Notes: a model not told the origin generated them from the letters alone. Numbered from the stretch's first letter, positions 9,029-18,379 are shown. The stretch is 60,767 bases of DNA from Chloroflexota bacterium (GCA_018648225.1 JABGRQ010000061.1:1-60767); one strand, 5' to 3'. Program-made: numbers and translations.

Positions 9029-12000
9029 CTATGCCCCGCGTGTGGCGACAATATGCCCAGAATCTCTCAATGCTGCCAGATCGCGTTTGATCGTGCGGTC
9101 ACTAACCCCCAGAGCCTTTGCTAAATGGCCTACTGTTGGCGCCGCGGCTTGTTCTTGGGCTTCTTGCACCAGGCGCAGTAATTGATGCTGACGGCGTTCA
9201 GTTTTCCCTTCGAATTTCTCATCTTCGGGTGTGTTCGCTGTCCAGGTGATTTCAACCCACTCGCTCGCCAGGAGCGGACGTCCAAGGGGAGCGTCGGCAC
9301 AGGGGAGCAGCACCTTGCTCTGGCCGAGGATATATTTATGGTAATCATTCCAAATCGGTCGCCCCGGGTCAATATCATGCAGGTAGGCGCGGCGGCGTTC
9401 AGGATCGGCGATGTTTTCGGCGAATTGCATCAACAAATTGTAGGCAGCTTGCAATGCAACTAATCCACGATCGCTTTCTCCAGCCGCCAGCAAGGCACGA
9501 TAAACACCCACATAAGCCAGCAAGGGATCGCCAATGCCATCAGTTCCGTTTTCTTCGATCCAATCGAGAACCTGTTCGGCATAGCTAACGGCCGTGGCAT
9601 GATTCCCCTCCGCAGTTGCACATCTCGCCAGTCCGGCGAGGGGATCGTTAGCCATGGCGTTCAACCCGACCTCTCGGCGGAGTTCCAAGCCCTGGGAATA
9701 AGCATCCCGCGCATTGTCCAGTTCCCCCAACTGTTCCAGTACCAGCCCGAGGAATACCCAGCCATACCCTTCCAGGCGGCGGTCGCCAACTGCCTGGCTG
9801 AGATCGCAAACTTCAACCAGCTTTTCGCGCGCCGAATGTAGATCGCCGCTATCACTATAAGTGATAGCAAGATTGTAGAGACTGGATATTTCAAAGCGGC
9901 GATCGCCGATGGCGCGTCTCAGGTTGAGCGAGCGTTGATGGTGGTCAATCCCTGCCTGAAAATCTGCCAGAAAATGAAATACACCGCCCAGGGCGTTGTG
10001 AACTTCTGCCAGCAATGCCTGATCGCCGGTGGGTTGGCCGACCTCCAGGGCGCGCCGAGAGTAGTCGAGGGCGGCATCATAATTGCCACAATTGAAAAAC
10101 ACTACGCCAAGCGCATTTAGGCTGATGGCCTGGGCTAAGGGGTCCCGATTTTCCAAACTGAGTTGATAGGCAATTTCCAGATGTTGGCGCGCCTGGGGAT
10201 AATCGCCATGCTGCCGGAGCATTTGCCCCCATTTTACATGAGCCTGGTGTTGAGATTCTTTGTCACCGGCTAATTTTGCCTGCTCTACGGCATGGCGCAC
10301 GGCGCGGATGGCGGCGGGATAATCGCTGATCGCTTCCCAATAATCGACCCAGCGTAAAGCGATTTTCGAGCGTCGCTCTGGAGTGGTCACTTTGAGATTT
10401 TCTAGCAACGCGGTGAGGGCATCCAAATCGGTTTTTTGGTTTTCTCGCTCACCCAGGAGCGCATACACTGCTTCTCTGGCGGCGCGCAACTCGAATTGGT
10501 GGACTGGATCAATATCACCGGGGAATTTTTCGAAAGCCTCCAATGCGCGCGCATAATACAACGCCGCAGTGCGATTCGCATACATCGATTTTGCCCGATC
10601 TCCGGCCCGCCGGTTATGGGTAGCTGCCTGATCCCAGAGATGGCCTTCGGTGAAATGGTGTGCCAGGGTTTCGATCTGGTCGGGTTGCAGGATGAGTAAA
10701 TTTTCTCCCGCCCGTTTGTGTAATTCTCGCCGCGCCTCGGGCGGGATGGCCTGATAGGCAACCTGACGAATTTTGTCGTGGGTAAAACGATATGCCGTTG
10801 GTAATTCTTCTAGGAAGCGTCGGCGGACCAAGGCGTTGGCGATGGTGAGAACCTGGCTGAGTTCCATCCCAGTGGTGTTGCTCAACAATGAAAAATTGAA
10901 TTCGCGGCCCAGCACGGCTGCTGCGCTTAGGACAATGAGCTCGTTACTCGATAAACGCGCCAGACGAGTGGCAATTGTATTTTCTACAGCCTGCGGCAGG
11001 GGAAGTTCTCGATAATCGGATGTCGTCGTATCCCAGGGCGTATGCCATTCGCCACCCTCATCTTGTTCCAATAGCCCTTCGTCATGCAGGGCACGCAAGG
11101 TTTCCAGGATGAAGAGTGGATTGCCCAGCGTTTCTTGATAGAGGCGCATTTCAAAGAGCGGAGCAGCTTTCGAAATGCCTAGACTACGACGGATTAATTC
11201 GCTCGCTACAGTAGAGGATAGCCGCTCTAAAATAATGTGCTGCCGTATTCCAGATTGGTTTAAGCCGCCAATTTTTTGCCATAATGTGCCGCGCACCTGG
11301 GCATCTTCGCCGCGAAATGTGCCAATCATCAATACACGGCTGGTGTGCAAAAGGGGGGTGAGCGCAATGAGCAAATCAATATCGGTTTCATTCGACCAGT
11401 GCAAATCATCCAATACCAATAGAACCGGGGTGATCTGCCCCCATGCCGAAAGCACATTGGCGAAGGCCTGCACCAGGCGCTCATGTTCATGTTTTGGGGG
11501 CAGGGTTGGCGCGGGTACAAGCCCAGGTAATTCCTGGTACAGTTGAGGCACGAGGGGGGCTAAAACCCGGAACCAGATTTCTTCCACGAATTGCGCTAGC
11601 TGATTAATTCGCAATGCGGTCAAGCCGCCCGCTAAAGCTTCGATGATCGCAGAATAGGGAGATGAGACATCTCCTTCGAGATTGCGCCCCCACAGCGATT
11701 GCACGCCGCGCCACTCGGCATCGCGAATGACCTCGTTCATCAAGCGCGTTTTGCCGATTCCTGCTTCACCTTCAATTAAAACGGTACCACCAAAGCCTCG
11801 AATGGCTTCCTCCATGAAGCAGGTGAGCGCTTCTCGTTCGTTCTCGCGCCCTAAAAGCGGAAGCTGCGCGGGACGCGATTCATCGAACAACCAGGGCGTT
11901 ACCGGCGATGGAGTTTTGGGCAAATATGGCGCTTGCACATTGGGTACGCGCAAGGCAATTTCTTGAGCCAGGGCGCGCGTTTGTCGATCAGGCTGAAGCC

Positions 12001-12691
12001 CTAACTCGTCTTCCAGAATAGTGAAGCATGTTTCGTATTGAGATAGGGCTGCTTCTGGGCGGTCGAGCGCGTAATACAGGCGCATAACTTCGCGGTGAGC
12101 GGCCTCACGGTAGGGGTCTGCCTGCGCCAGCCTAAGGGCGACATCTAAAGCCGCTGTGTACGCCCCGTTTTTCTTCTCAATTTCAATCAGGTACTCCAGA
12201 GTGCGCAGATACATTTCCCGCAAACGCTCGCGCGCAACCAGAACCCAGTCGTCATAGAACCCTTCCAGTAAAACACCCTTATAGAGTTCTACTGCTTCAT
12301 GCAAAGCTTGGGCGCCATTTTTTTTATCATCAGGAGACGCGGCCTCAAATTGCCAGGATGCTTCTGCTTTTTTTTCAAAAACGCTCACATCGATGAGCAG
12401 CCCCTCATTTTCGGGGATGCGTATCTGTTGCGCATCGACTTCGAGAATATCAGGCACAAATTTGCGGATGCGCCATAGCGCCTGGGTGAGCGCTTTGCGA
12501 GCGCGGGCTTCATCCATATCCGCCCAGAAAATCCCTGCAATTTTATTTCGAGATTGGAATTGCCCGCGATGCAGTAGTAAATAAGCCAATAAAGCGCGTG
12601 CCGAGGCTGATCTTGGAAGATCGAGTTGTTCCTCGCACTGCCAGAGCGCAAAAGTTCCGAAGAGATTTGCACGAACTTGCTGTGAGGCCAT
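9029..12691 (-). CDS. BTAD/AAA/TPR transcriptional regulator with C-terminal HTH
   Basis: I start at the ATG at 12691, directly downstream of a -10/-35 pair; the frame stays open 36 codons further upstream. The 1220-residue protein opens with an OmpR-like winged helix and a bacterial transcriptional activator (BTAD) helical domain to about residue 250. An AAA/STAND-type ATPase follows, with Walker A GEAGIGKTR near 310 and Walker B LLVLDDLHW near 410. A long TPR array covers about 640-1090. The last 55 residues form a DeoR-like helix-turn-helix (VSDRTIKRDLAALR). These large regulators usually sense a ligand and activate nearby genes; the target is unknown. DNA-binding domains at both ends are unusual. 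Confidence 0.9.
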   Translation of the reverse strand: MASQQVRANLFGTFALWQCEEQLDLPRSASARALLAYLLLHRGQFQSRNKIAGIFWADMDEARARKALTQALWRIRKFVPDILEVDAQQIRIPENEGLLIDVSVFEKKAEASWQFEAASPDDKKNGAQALHEAVELYKGVLLEGFYDDWVLVARERLREMYLRTLEYLIEIEKKNGAYTAALDVALRLAQADPYREAAHREVMRLYYALDRPEAALSQYETCFTILEDELGLQPDRQTRALAQEIALRVPNVQAPYLPKTPSPVTPWLFDESRPAQLPLLGRENEREALTCFMEEAIRGFGGTVLIEGEAGIGKTRLMNEVIRDAEWRGVQSLWGRNLEGDVSSPYSAIIEALAGGLTALRINQLAQFVEEIWFRVLAPLVPQLYQELPGLVPAPTLPPKHEHERLVQAFANVLSAWGQITPVLLVLDDLHWSNETDIDLLIALTPLLHTSRVLMIGTFRGEDAQVRGTLWQKIGGLNQSGIRQHIILERLSSTVASELIRRSLGISKAAPLFEMRLYQETLGNPLFILETLRALHDEGLLEQDEGGEWHTPWDTTTSDYRELPLPQAVENTIATRLARLSSNELIVLSAAAVLGREFNFSLLSNTTGMELSQVLTIANALVRRRFLEELPTAYRFTHDKIRQVAYQAIPPEARRELHKRAGENLLILQPDQIETLAHHFTEGHLWDQAATHNRRAGDRAKSMYANRTAALYYARALEAFEKFPGDIDPVHQFELRAAREAVYALLGERENQKTDLDALTALLENLKVTTPERRSKIALRWVDYWEAISDYPAAIRAVRHAVEQAKLAGDKESQHQAHVKWGQMLRQHGDYPQARQHLEIAYQLSLENRDPLAQAISLNALGVVFFNCGNYDAALDYSRRALEVGQPTGDQALLAEVHNALGGVFHFLADFQAGIDHHQRSLNLRRAIGDRRFEISSLYNLAITYSDSGDLHSAREKLVEVCDLSQAVGDRRLEGYGWVFLGLVLEQLGELDNARDAYSQGLELRREVGLNAMANDPLAGLARCATAEGNHATAVSYAEQVLDWIEENGTDGIGDPLLAYVGVYRALLAAGESDRGLVALQAAYNLLMQFAENIADPERRRAYLHDIDPGRPIWNDYHKYILGQSKVLLPCADAPLGRPLLASEWVEITWTANTPEDEKFEGKTERRQHQLLRLVQEAQEQAAAPTVGHLAKALGVSDRTIKRDLAALRDSGHIVATRGA

Positions 12692-12698
12692 GTATCTG

Positions 12699-12726
12699 AT
12701 TATAGGTGAAGAATAGATAATCGCAA
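12699..12726 (-). promoter_or_regulatory. Probable promoter giving a leaderless mRNA for the BTAD regulator
   Basis: On the minus strand, TTGCGA (12726-12721) and TATAAT (12704-12699) are separated by 16 nt. Only 7 nt separate the -10 box from the ATG at 12691, so transcription would begin at or next to the start codon. No Shine-Dalgarno sequence precedes this ATG. This is a motif match only. Confidence 0.55.
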
Positions 12727-12862
12727 TAGGAAAGGAGTTACCTGCATATGTAAGGTTTTCACTGTTGCAGAGTTGTGCTGCAAAAAGCATAGATGACAAT
12801 ATACTTGGAATATGAAAGCGCTCTGCCTACATGAATTTGAACAGGCCTTCAATGCTGGAAAC

Positions 12863-14293
12863 TTATGCGTTCATAAAAGTCAGTATGACCAATGTCCCTT
12901 TGCCTACCTGGCTTTGCAGCGAGATTTTTCCACCCTGGGCTTCAACTAACTCTTTTGCAATGGATAATCCTAAACCATTATTGTGCGAATCATCAACCCC
13001 TGGATTGTTGATTTGGTAAAAGCGTTCAAAAATATGGGGTAGATGCTCCGGGGAAATGCCAATCCCTTGATCGCTGACCAGGATTTGACACTCTTTATCA
13101 TGCTGGCGTGTGGCGAGTTGGATACTCCCCTGAGAAGGTGTAAAACGCAGCGCATTATCCAAAAGGATTAGTAACACCTGACGCAAACGAATCGGGTCTG
13201 CCCAAATTGCTCCGGTGGTGTCCATGACTTTCAAGGTAACCTGTTTTGCAGCAGCCAGCATTGAGAATTGCCCCTCGATTTCGGAGAGCAGTGCGGGGAG
13301 TTTTACTACTTCGCGCGTGAGTTGCAATCGACTGGAATCCAGGCGAGAGAGCAGCAACAAATCATCCACCAGATTGTTCATATAATCGCATTCCTGGAGG
13401 ATTGTTTGCAGATGATCGGCTTGATCGGCCTGATTTTTCTGACGCAAGGCATAATCCGCAGTTGCCCGGATCAGGGTCAATGGAGTGCGTAGTTCGTGGC
13501 TGGCATTGGAAACGAAGGCCTGTTGGTGATTCCAGGCCTGCTGGGCAGGGCTTAATGATCGGCCAGAGAGCCACCAACTTCCCAGACCCAACGCCAAAGA
13601 ACTGATTCCGGCCAGAATCAGCAATCCCACCAGATATTGACTCAAGACTCGGTCCTGGTCGCGCAGCAGCCTGCCAACCTGAAGCAATTCCGGGCCACCG
13701 GGTACCATCACCCGGTAGGTCAGCAAACGGGCGCGGCTGCCATCCTCCAGCCGGATCGTGCGCAGGTCGGAACCCGTCAAAAGTGCTGCTGCGGCTGCGG
13801 CCTTATCTTGGGTAATGGGTGCTACGGGCAGGTTTGTGGCGGTGATCAATTCGCTATTGGCATTCAACGGCAGCACAAAAACCGGAGCTAACTCCTCGTC
13901 ATAGGGACCTTCTTCAGAATGTTCTTCTGAATATGCGCTGGGCTGAGAATATTCATCGTCACCTTCGTCATCTTCGTCACTTTCTTCCCCTTCTTCTCTT
14001 TCTTCATCTTCTGACTCATGCGCAATCACAGGGACAGGCGTCGGCGTCGGCAGCGACTGCCCTTTATTTTCAAGCCAGTCTTGTTCGGCATCGGCCAACT
14101 CATCGGGCAACGACAATCCATATTGATTCATCAGCAGGGCCATCTTCACTTGCATGGCCTGATCAGTAGCATTGTAGAGGTAGTAGTGCAGCAGGCTATA
14201 AGACCCACCTCCACCCAGGAGAATAATGGCAAGAGCCGCTAGAAAATAGAATAAGGTTAGCTGCGTGCGCAGTTTTCTAAGCATCATCGACAT
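12863..14293 (-). CDS. Sensor histidine kinase with acidic extracellular domain
   Basis: A 476-residue membrane kinase. The first helix is at about residues 12-35 and the second at about 220-245. The loop between them contains an unusually acidic run (about 95-120, with EDEEREEGEESDEDD). The HisKA box is HELRTPLTLIRAT near residue 270, and the ATPase domain has the N, G1 and G2 boxes (DNALRF, DQGIGI, GLGLSIAKEL). Its start overlaps the stop of the response regulator gene, so they form one two-component pair. By analogy with acidic-loop sensors such as PmrB, metal cations are plausible ligands; this is inference. Confidence 0.93.
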   Translation of the reverse strand: MSMMLRKLRTQLTLFYFLAALAIILLGGGGSYSLLHYYLYNATDQAMQVKMALLMNQYGLSLPDELADAEQDWLENKGQSLPTPTPVPVIAHESEDEEREEGEESDEDDEGDDEYSQPSAYSEEHSEEGPYDEELAPVFVLPLNANSELITATNLPVAPITQDKAAAAAALLTGSDLRTIRLEDGSRARLLTYRVMVPGGPELLQVGRLLRDQDRVLSQYLVGLLILAGISSLALGLGSWWLSGRSLSPAQQAWNHQQAFVSNASHELRTPLTLIRATADYALRQKNQADQADHLQTILQECDYMNNLVDDLLLLSRLDSSRLQLTREVVKLPALLSEIEGQFSMLAAAKQVTLKVMDTTGAIWADPIRLRQVLLILLDNALRFTPSQGSIQLATRQHDKECQILVSDQGIGISPEHLPHIFERFYQINNPGVDDSHNNGLGLSIAKELVEAQGGKISLQSQVGKGTLVILTFMNA

Positions 14294-14960
14294 TGAGTCT
14301 ATATCCGATCCCGCGTTCTGTCTGGATGGGGTCTTTCATACCGGGCACAGTAAGCTTTGTGCGCAGGTATGAAATATATACATCGACCATTGTGGTTTGA
14401 ACGCTGCTGTCATATGCCCAAACATAATCGAGGATATTCTGACGGGACAAAACCTGTTTGGGATGGCGCATCAGGTATTCGAGCAAAGTCCACTCGGTTT
14501 TGGTTAATTCCAGAGGGTGTTCGCCCCGGCGGGCGGTATGGGCGCGCAAATCCATCACAAGTTGACCGGCTCGAAGTTCCCACTGATCGGCGGGATTATC
14601 CTGAAACCTTCTCGACAGGGCGTGCAGGCGGGCAATTAACTCGTCGATAGAGAAAGGCTTCACCAGATAATCATCTGCGCCGCTGTAAAGCCCGGCGACC
14701 CGGTCTTCAACCTGGGTGCGAGCGGTCAGCATGAGCAACGCCATCGGCAGGCGCGCCGAGCGCACTGCCCGACAAATGGAGGGGCCATCCCGACCGGGGA
14801 GCATCCAATCGACGATGGCGATATCATGGGTACCTCGTAGCGCCATCTCCAAACCGAGGTTGCCATCATGCGCCAGATCCACCCCAAAATGTTCTTCTTC
14901 CAGCACAGTACGTATCAAATCTGCCAGACGGCGGTCGTCTTCGATGATTAAAACGCGCAT
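14277..14960 (-). CDS. OmpR/PhoB-family response regulator
   Basis: I choose the ATG at 14960, with an AAGGAAG ribosome-binding site 6 nt upstream; earlier in-frame codons lack one and encode no conserved sequence. The 227-residue protein has a receiver domain with the acidic pocket (IIEDDRR), phospho-acceptor Asp in VDWMLPG and conserved Lys in YLVKPF. The C-terminal winged helix (about 130-225) has the LTKTEWTLLEYL and DVYISYLRTK motifs. It overlaps the kinase gene and is transcribed away from the PepSY/ApbE operon, which it probably controls through phased repeats at 15007-15061. Confidence 0.95.
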   Translation of the reverse strand: MRVLIIEDDRRLADLIRTVLEEEHFGVDLAHDGNLGLEMALRGTHDIAIVDWMLPGRDGPSICRAVRSARLPMALLMLTARTQVEDRVAGLYSGADDYLVKPFSIDELIARLHALSRRFQDNPADQWELRAGQLVMDLRAHTARRGEHPLELTKTEWTLLEYLMRHPKQVLSRQNILDYVWAYDSSVQTTMVDVYISYLRTKLTVPGMKDPIQTERGIGYRLNVDDA

Positions 14961-15006
14961 CTTTACTTCCTTCTTTTTGTGATTTTCTAAGTGTACTTCA
15001 AGAAGA

Positions 15007-15061
15007 TTGGAAATTGATTGGAAAACTCGATCTTCTTTCCAAGAAAGTTCCAATTCTTTCC
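15007..15061. promoter_or_regulatory. Candidate OmpR-type operator with 11-bp phased repeats
   Basis: TTGGAAA occurs at 15007 and again at 15018, and TTTCCAA at 15036 is followed by GTTCCAA at 15047 and a weaker TTTCC near 15057. Each pair is spaced 11 bp, one helical turn, and the two pairs face each other. OmpR/PhoB regulators typically bind tandem half-sites with this spacing. The block sits in the divergent gap between the response regulator and the PepSY-protein gene. Confidence 0.5.
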
Positions 15062-15144
15062 CGGTATCCTTGAGTTCATATTCAGGGCAATTTCGAAGAT
15101 TCCCTTCATGGATGACAATTGCCAGAACTTACAAGGAGAAAATC

Positions 15145-15750
15145 ATGAACAAGCCAGCCGTTATTTTTTCAGCTTTTTTGAGTGCCATTATACTTACAAT
15201 CATCGGGGGCGTAGTTTATACCGTGCGCGGTACAGAACCCACCCCAGTTCTCCAAGCCGTATCAACGGGCCCCATTCCCATAGAACAATCCGTGGAACAA
15301 ATCGCGGAAAAACCAGTGGAACAATCCATAGCAAGCGATCCAACGCTCGAGCAAGAACTCCTTGCGCGCGAGGTCGCGTATCAGGAAATGATTGCCGAAG
15401 CCAATGCCCGGCTTGCCGAGCAACAAGCGGCTGAAGCAACCCAGGTCAGCACACCTGCCCCGGTATTGCTGCAGATCACTGCCCAGGAAGCTTCTGTATT
15501 TGCATCCAATCACCTCGGCCAGAGTCAGGTTTATAGTGTCGAAGTCGTCAATTACAACACGAAGGTGGTTTATAAAGTCACCTTTAGTTCTGGTGATGTC
15601 GCCTTTGTCACTCGTTATGGGGATGTGATCTCGGTAGAACGGGCAGTAAAACAGCCTGACTCACGGCAAAGTGTGGCAAGTAACTCTGGTGGCGGGCAGA
15701 GCGGGGAACAAGAACACGACGATGACGATGACCACGACGATGACGATTGA
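15145..15750 (+). CDS. Membrane-anchored PepSY-like protein with Asp/His tail
   Basis: I start at the ATG at 15145 behind an AAGGAG site; the frame is open further upstream, but through the candidate operator. The 201-residue product has one N-terminal membrane helix (about 7-28), a Glu/Gln-rich predicted helical region (about 45-105) and a PepSY-like domain (about 115-175, pattern VYSVEVVNY, VYKVTFSSGD, YGDVISVERAV). It ends in a Gly/Ser stretch and a run of nine Asp with one His. The tail should bind cations. It is the first gene of an operon with ApbE and a ferric-reductase-like protein, which suggests extracytoplasmic metal or electron handling. Confidence 0.75.
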   Translation: MNKPAVIFSAFLSAIILTIIGGVVYTVRGTEPTPVLQAVSTGPIPIEQSVEQIAEKPVEQSIASDPTLEQELLAREVAYQEMIAEANARLAEQQAAEATQVSTPAPVLLQITAQEASVFASNHLGQSQVYSVEVVNYNTKVVYKVTFSSGDVAFVTRYGDVISVERAVKQPDSRQSVASNSGGGQSGEQEHDDDDDHDDDD

Positions 15751-15842
15751 GATTTAGCCGAGCGGTGAACTTTAGAACAACTTCAAGATTTCGTCCACCT
15801 TTATTAGCTCATCAAACTTGTTACTGAAATCAGGAAATACTT

Positions 15843-16268
15843 ATGAACAATGCTAAAAAACGTCCCAAAAAACGAAGATCGTTGATGGGCGCTATCAAAA
15901 CGCTGATTGTCTCCCTTTCGTTGGCAAGCATACTGGGCTTCTGGAGCTTATTCAGCCAACAGAATGATCTCGGCGTTCTGGCGTCTACCACGAGCAACAT
16001 TTCGCTTGTGCAGCCCAGCGCCGAACCTGCACTGGCATTGGACTTGCCGCCTATGCCCACGCTGATCCCGCCGCTGGATCCCAGCACAATTGTACAACAG
16101 CCCGCTGCGGCCCCAGTAGTGTCCCAGCCCGAGCTTCGGCCAGGCTCTACAGTGGTGCTCGGCGGGTCGAAACCGTCTTCAGGTGGTGGTGGCGGTGGTG
16201 GCGGTGGAGCGAGCGCAGGTTCGAGTGCCGGCGCAGGCGCTGTTACTGTAACCCAATCATCCCAATAA
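15843..16268 (+). CDS. Small membrane-anchored Pro/Gly-rich protein
   Basis: A 141-residue protein starting behind an AGGAA site. A strongly basic N-terminus (KKRPKKRR) is followed by one hydrophobic helix at about 17-38. The rest is low-complexity: Pro/Leu-rich in the middle, then a run of nine glycines and an Ala/Gly/Ser tail. It ends 2 bp before apbE and is probably co-translated with it. No flavin-attachment motif of the D-G-x-T/S-G-A-T/S type can be seen, so I cannot say whether it is the ApbE substrate. Function unknown. Confidence 0.6.
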   Translation: MNNAKKRPKKRRSLMGAIKTLIVSLSLASILGFWSLFSQQNDLGVLASTTSNISLVQPSAEPALALDLPPMPTLIPPLDPSTIVQQPAAAPVVSQPELRPGSTVVLGGSKPSSGGGGGGGGGASAGSSAGAGAVTVTQSSQ

Positions 16269-16270
16269 AT

Positions 16271-17191
16271 ATGCAAAAAATATCGTTCAGAGCTATGGGC
16301 TGCCAGATGATGGCAGCCCTCGATAATCCTTCTGCGCGGGCGCAAAACCGCCTGGATCGGGTTCCCGAATGGTTTGATGTTTGGGAGCAAAGTTTGAGCC
16401 GCTTCCGGCAGGATAGTGAACTTTCAAAGTTGAATCAATCCATGGGGATGATGCAGACGGTCAGCCCGGTTTTGTGGGATGTTTTCCTACTCTCTCTGGA
16501 AGTTGCCGGACGCAGCTCGGGGTTGATCAACCCCCTCGTGCTGGATGCCTTGCTCCAGGCCGGATACAGCCAAAGCTTCGAGAAAATGAAGCCTTCGGGC
16601 AACGGGAACCACTCCACCCCCCGCTCGCCGATTCCCACGGTGGATGGCCTGCACTGGGACGCCTCATCCCGCGCCATCCAGCTTGCTCCCAATACACATC
16701 TGGATTTCGGCGGCATTGCCAAAGGCTGGGCGGCGCAGACGGCTATGAACAAGTTGAAAATCTACGCCCCATCCCTGGTGGATGCGGGCGGCGACATCGC
16801 CATCAGCGGTTGGCGCGCAGACGGCAAGCCCTGGCTGATTGCCATCGCCGACCCCCGCCAGCCGGGCGAACAACTGGGGATGCTCCAGGTGGGGCGCTGC
16901 GGGATCGCGACTTCGGGAACCGATTACCGGCGCTGGAAAACCGGCTCGGACTGGCAGCATCATATCATCGACCCGCGCAGCGGCAAACCCGCAGAAACCG
17001 ATGTGCTCAGCGTCACTGCTGTTGCGCCAACCGTCATTGAGGCTGAAATGGCTGCCAAAGTTGTCTTGATCTCAGGCAGCCAGCATGGCCTGGAATGGTT
17101 GGACAAGCAACCCCTTATCGAAGGGCTGGTAGTACTCGAAGATGGCTCGATTTTAGAGAGTCAAAAATTTAAGCAATATCGTTTGGAGTAA
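16271..17191 (+). CDS. apbE: FAD:protein FMN transferase (ApbE family)
   Basis: A 306-residue member of the ApbE family, which covalently attaches FMN from FAD to a Thr or Ser of extracytoplasmic target proteins. Recognisable motifs are MGCQM near the start, LDFGGIAKGWA (about 140), DAGGDIAISG (about 173), ATSGTDYR (about 217) and HHIIDPRSGKPA (about 235). No clear signal peptide or lipobox is present, although most bacterial homologues are exported. It follows the previous gene by 2 bp without its own Shine-Dalgarno site, indicating translational coupling, and precedes the ferric-reductase-like gene by 5 bp. Confidence 0.92.
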   Translation: MQKISFRAMGCQMMAALDNPSARAQNRLDRVPEWFDVWEQSLSRFRQDSELSKLNQSMGMMQTVSPVLWDVFLLSLEVAGRSSGLINPLVLDALLQAGYSQSFEKMKPSGNGNHSTPRSPIPTVDGLHWDASSRAIQLAPNTHLDFGGIAKGWAAQTAMNKLKIYAPSLVDAGGDIAISGWRADGKPWLIAIADPRQPGEQLGMLQVGRCGIATSGTDYRRWKTGSDWQHHIIDPRSGKPAETDVLSVTAVAPTVIEAEMAAKVVLISGSQHGLEWLDKQPLIEGLVVLEDGSILESQKFKQYRLE

Positions 17192-17196
17192 TTCGA

Positions 17197-17904
17197 ATGT
17201 CGAATATTGAGAAAGTAAACCCTGTTTTAGACACAGAAGTGGAAAAATCAACCGGAATTATTCTTTTAGCTGTGGCGGCGGGCATGTTACTAAGCATATA
17301 CCTGCTGCCTGAAATACTGCCGTCTTTATCGTATTCCATCGTTGGCAGTGATCCAAAAGTGTTTTGGTATCTCTCGCGCGGCAGTGCGTTTGTGGCCTAC
17401 TGGCTATTATGGCTATCGATGGCCCTGGGTTTAGGGCTGACCGGAAAAATGGCAAAAGTCTGGCCGGGGTTATTGCAAGCCGTGGACCTGCATGAATTCA
17501 CCAGTTTGTTGGGGTTAAGCGCGGCGCTGTTTCATGGCCTGATCCTGACCGGCGATAGTTATATCCAATTTTCACGCCTGCAAGTGTTGATTCCCTTTGC
17601 CAGTCAGGGTTATAAACCCATTTGGGTCGGGATTGGGCAAGTGGCCTTCTATGTCTGGGGATTTATCACGCTGAGTTTTTACGTGCGCAAACAAATCGGC
17701 GCCAAAACCTGGCGATTGATTCACCTGACCAGTTTTCTGGCCTTTGCGATAGCATTGGCGCATGGTATCGCCAGTGGTACGGATAGCAGCACCCTTTGGG
17801 CCGGGCTGATGTATTGGGGCAGCGCGGGCAGCCTGCTCTTTCTGCTGGCCTATCGAGTGTTGGTCAGTTTGCCAGTATTCGCGCCGAAACAAGGTAAAAA
17901 GTAG
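17197..17904 (+). CDS. Ferric-reductase-like transmembrane protein
   Basis: A 235-residue membrane protein with about six helices and a GGAG ribosome-binding site overlapping the end of apbE. Pairs of His within helices (VDLHEFTSLLGLSAALFHGL, then LIHLTSFLAFAIALAHG) match the haem ligands of the ferric reductase/MsrQ-like membrane domain, which carries electrons across the membrane on b-type haem. No cytoplasmic FAD/NAD module is fused. With ApbE and the PepSY-like protein it probably forms a flavin- and haem-dependent transmembrane electron-transfer unit. Whether the acceptor is iron, another metal or a repair protein cannot be read from the sequence. Confidence 0.8.
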   Translation: MSNIEKVNPVLDTEVEKSTGIILLAVAAGMLLSIYLLPEILPSLSYSIVGSDPKVFWYLSRGSAFVAYWLLWLSMALGLGLTGKMAKVWPGLLQAVDLHEFTSLLGLSAALFHGLILTGDSYIQFSRLQVLIPFASQGYKPIWVGIGQVAFYVWGFITLSFYVRKQIGAKTWRLIHLTSFLAFAIALAHGIASGTDSSTLWAGLMYWGSAGSLLFLLAYRVLVSLPVFAPKQGKK

Positions 17905-18025
17905 GGTTTCTCACGGCAGTTCCTTAAGAGTCCATAATTTTTCATTTTCATAATCCAATAGATGCGGTATAGTTTGCGGAGAAATCTGTTGTGCCAAATT
18001 GGTCAGACCCCGTGGAGAAAACGCT

Positions 18026-18379
18026 ATGTCCGTCAAACATATCCGTGAACTTGAACTCAAACCCGTACAGGCCGGGAGCGGCACCAGCATGCAAGTGCTT
18101 ATCTCGGCAGAAGATGGCCCCAATTTTGCAATGCGCCGTTTTATCATGCAGCCCGGCGGGGGCATGCCGCGGCACACCAATCTGGTGGAACATGAACAAT
18201 TTGTGCTTAGCGGTCATGCCCGCATCGGCATTGGCGATGAAGTCTACGAAGTAAGCACGGGGAATGTGGTCTTCATCCCGGCAGAAGTGCCGCATTGGTA
18301 TAACAATATCGGCGCGGAACCTTTCGAGTTCTTATGCCTGGTGCCCAATCAACTCGACGAGATCAAAATTCTGGAATAG
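18026..18379 (+). CDS. Cupin-domain protein
   Basis: A single cupin of 117 residues, starting at the ATG at 18026 behind a GGAG site. The metal-binding motif 1 has GGGMPRHTNLVEHEQFVLSG, with two His and one Glu, and motif 2 has PAEVPHWYNN with the last His. Cupins are small beta-barrels that bind a metal and act as isomerases, dioxygenases or sensors; the substrate cannot be told. The next gene, an FAD oxidoreductase, begins 7 bp later, so the pair is an operon and may act on the same small molecule. Confidence 0.85.
   Translation: MSVKHIRELELKPVQAGSGTSMQVLISAEDGPNFAMRRFIMQPGGGMPRHTNLVEHEQFVLSGHARIGIGDEVYEVSTGNVVFIPAEVPHWYNNIGAEPFEFLCLVPNQLDEIKILE

Noticed and set aside
15007-15144. N-terminal extension of the PepSY-like protein
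   Set aside because: It runs through the phased operator repeats, and the ATG at 15145 has the only good ribosome-binding site.
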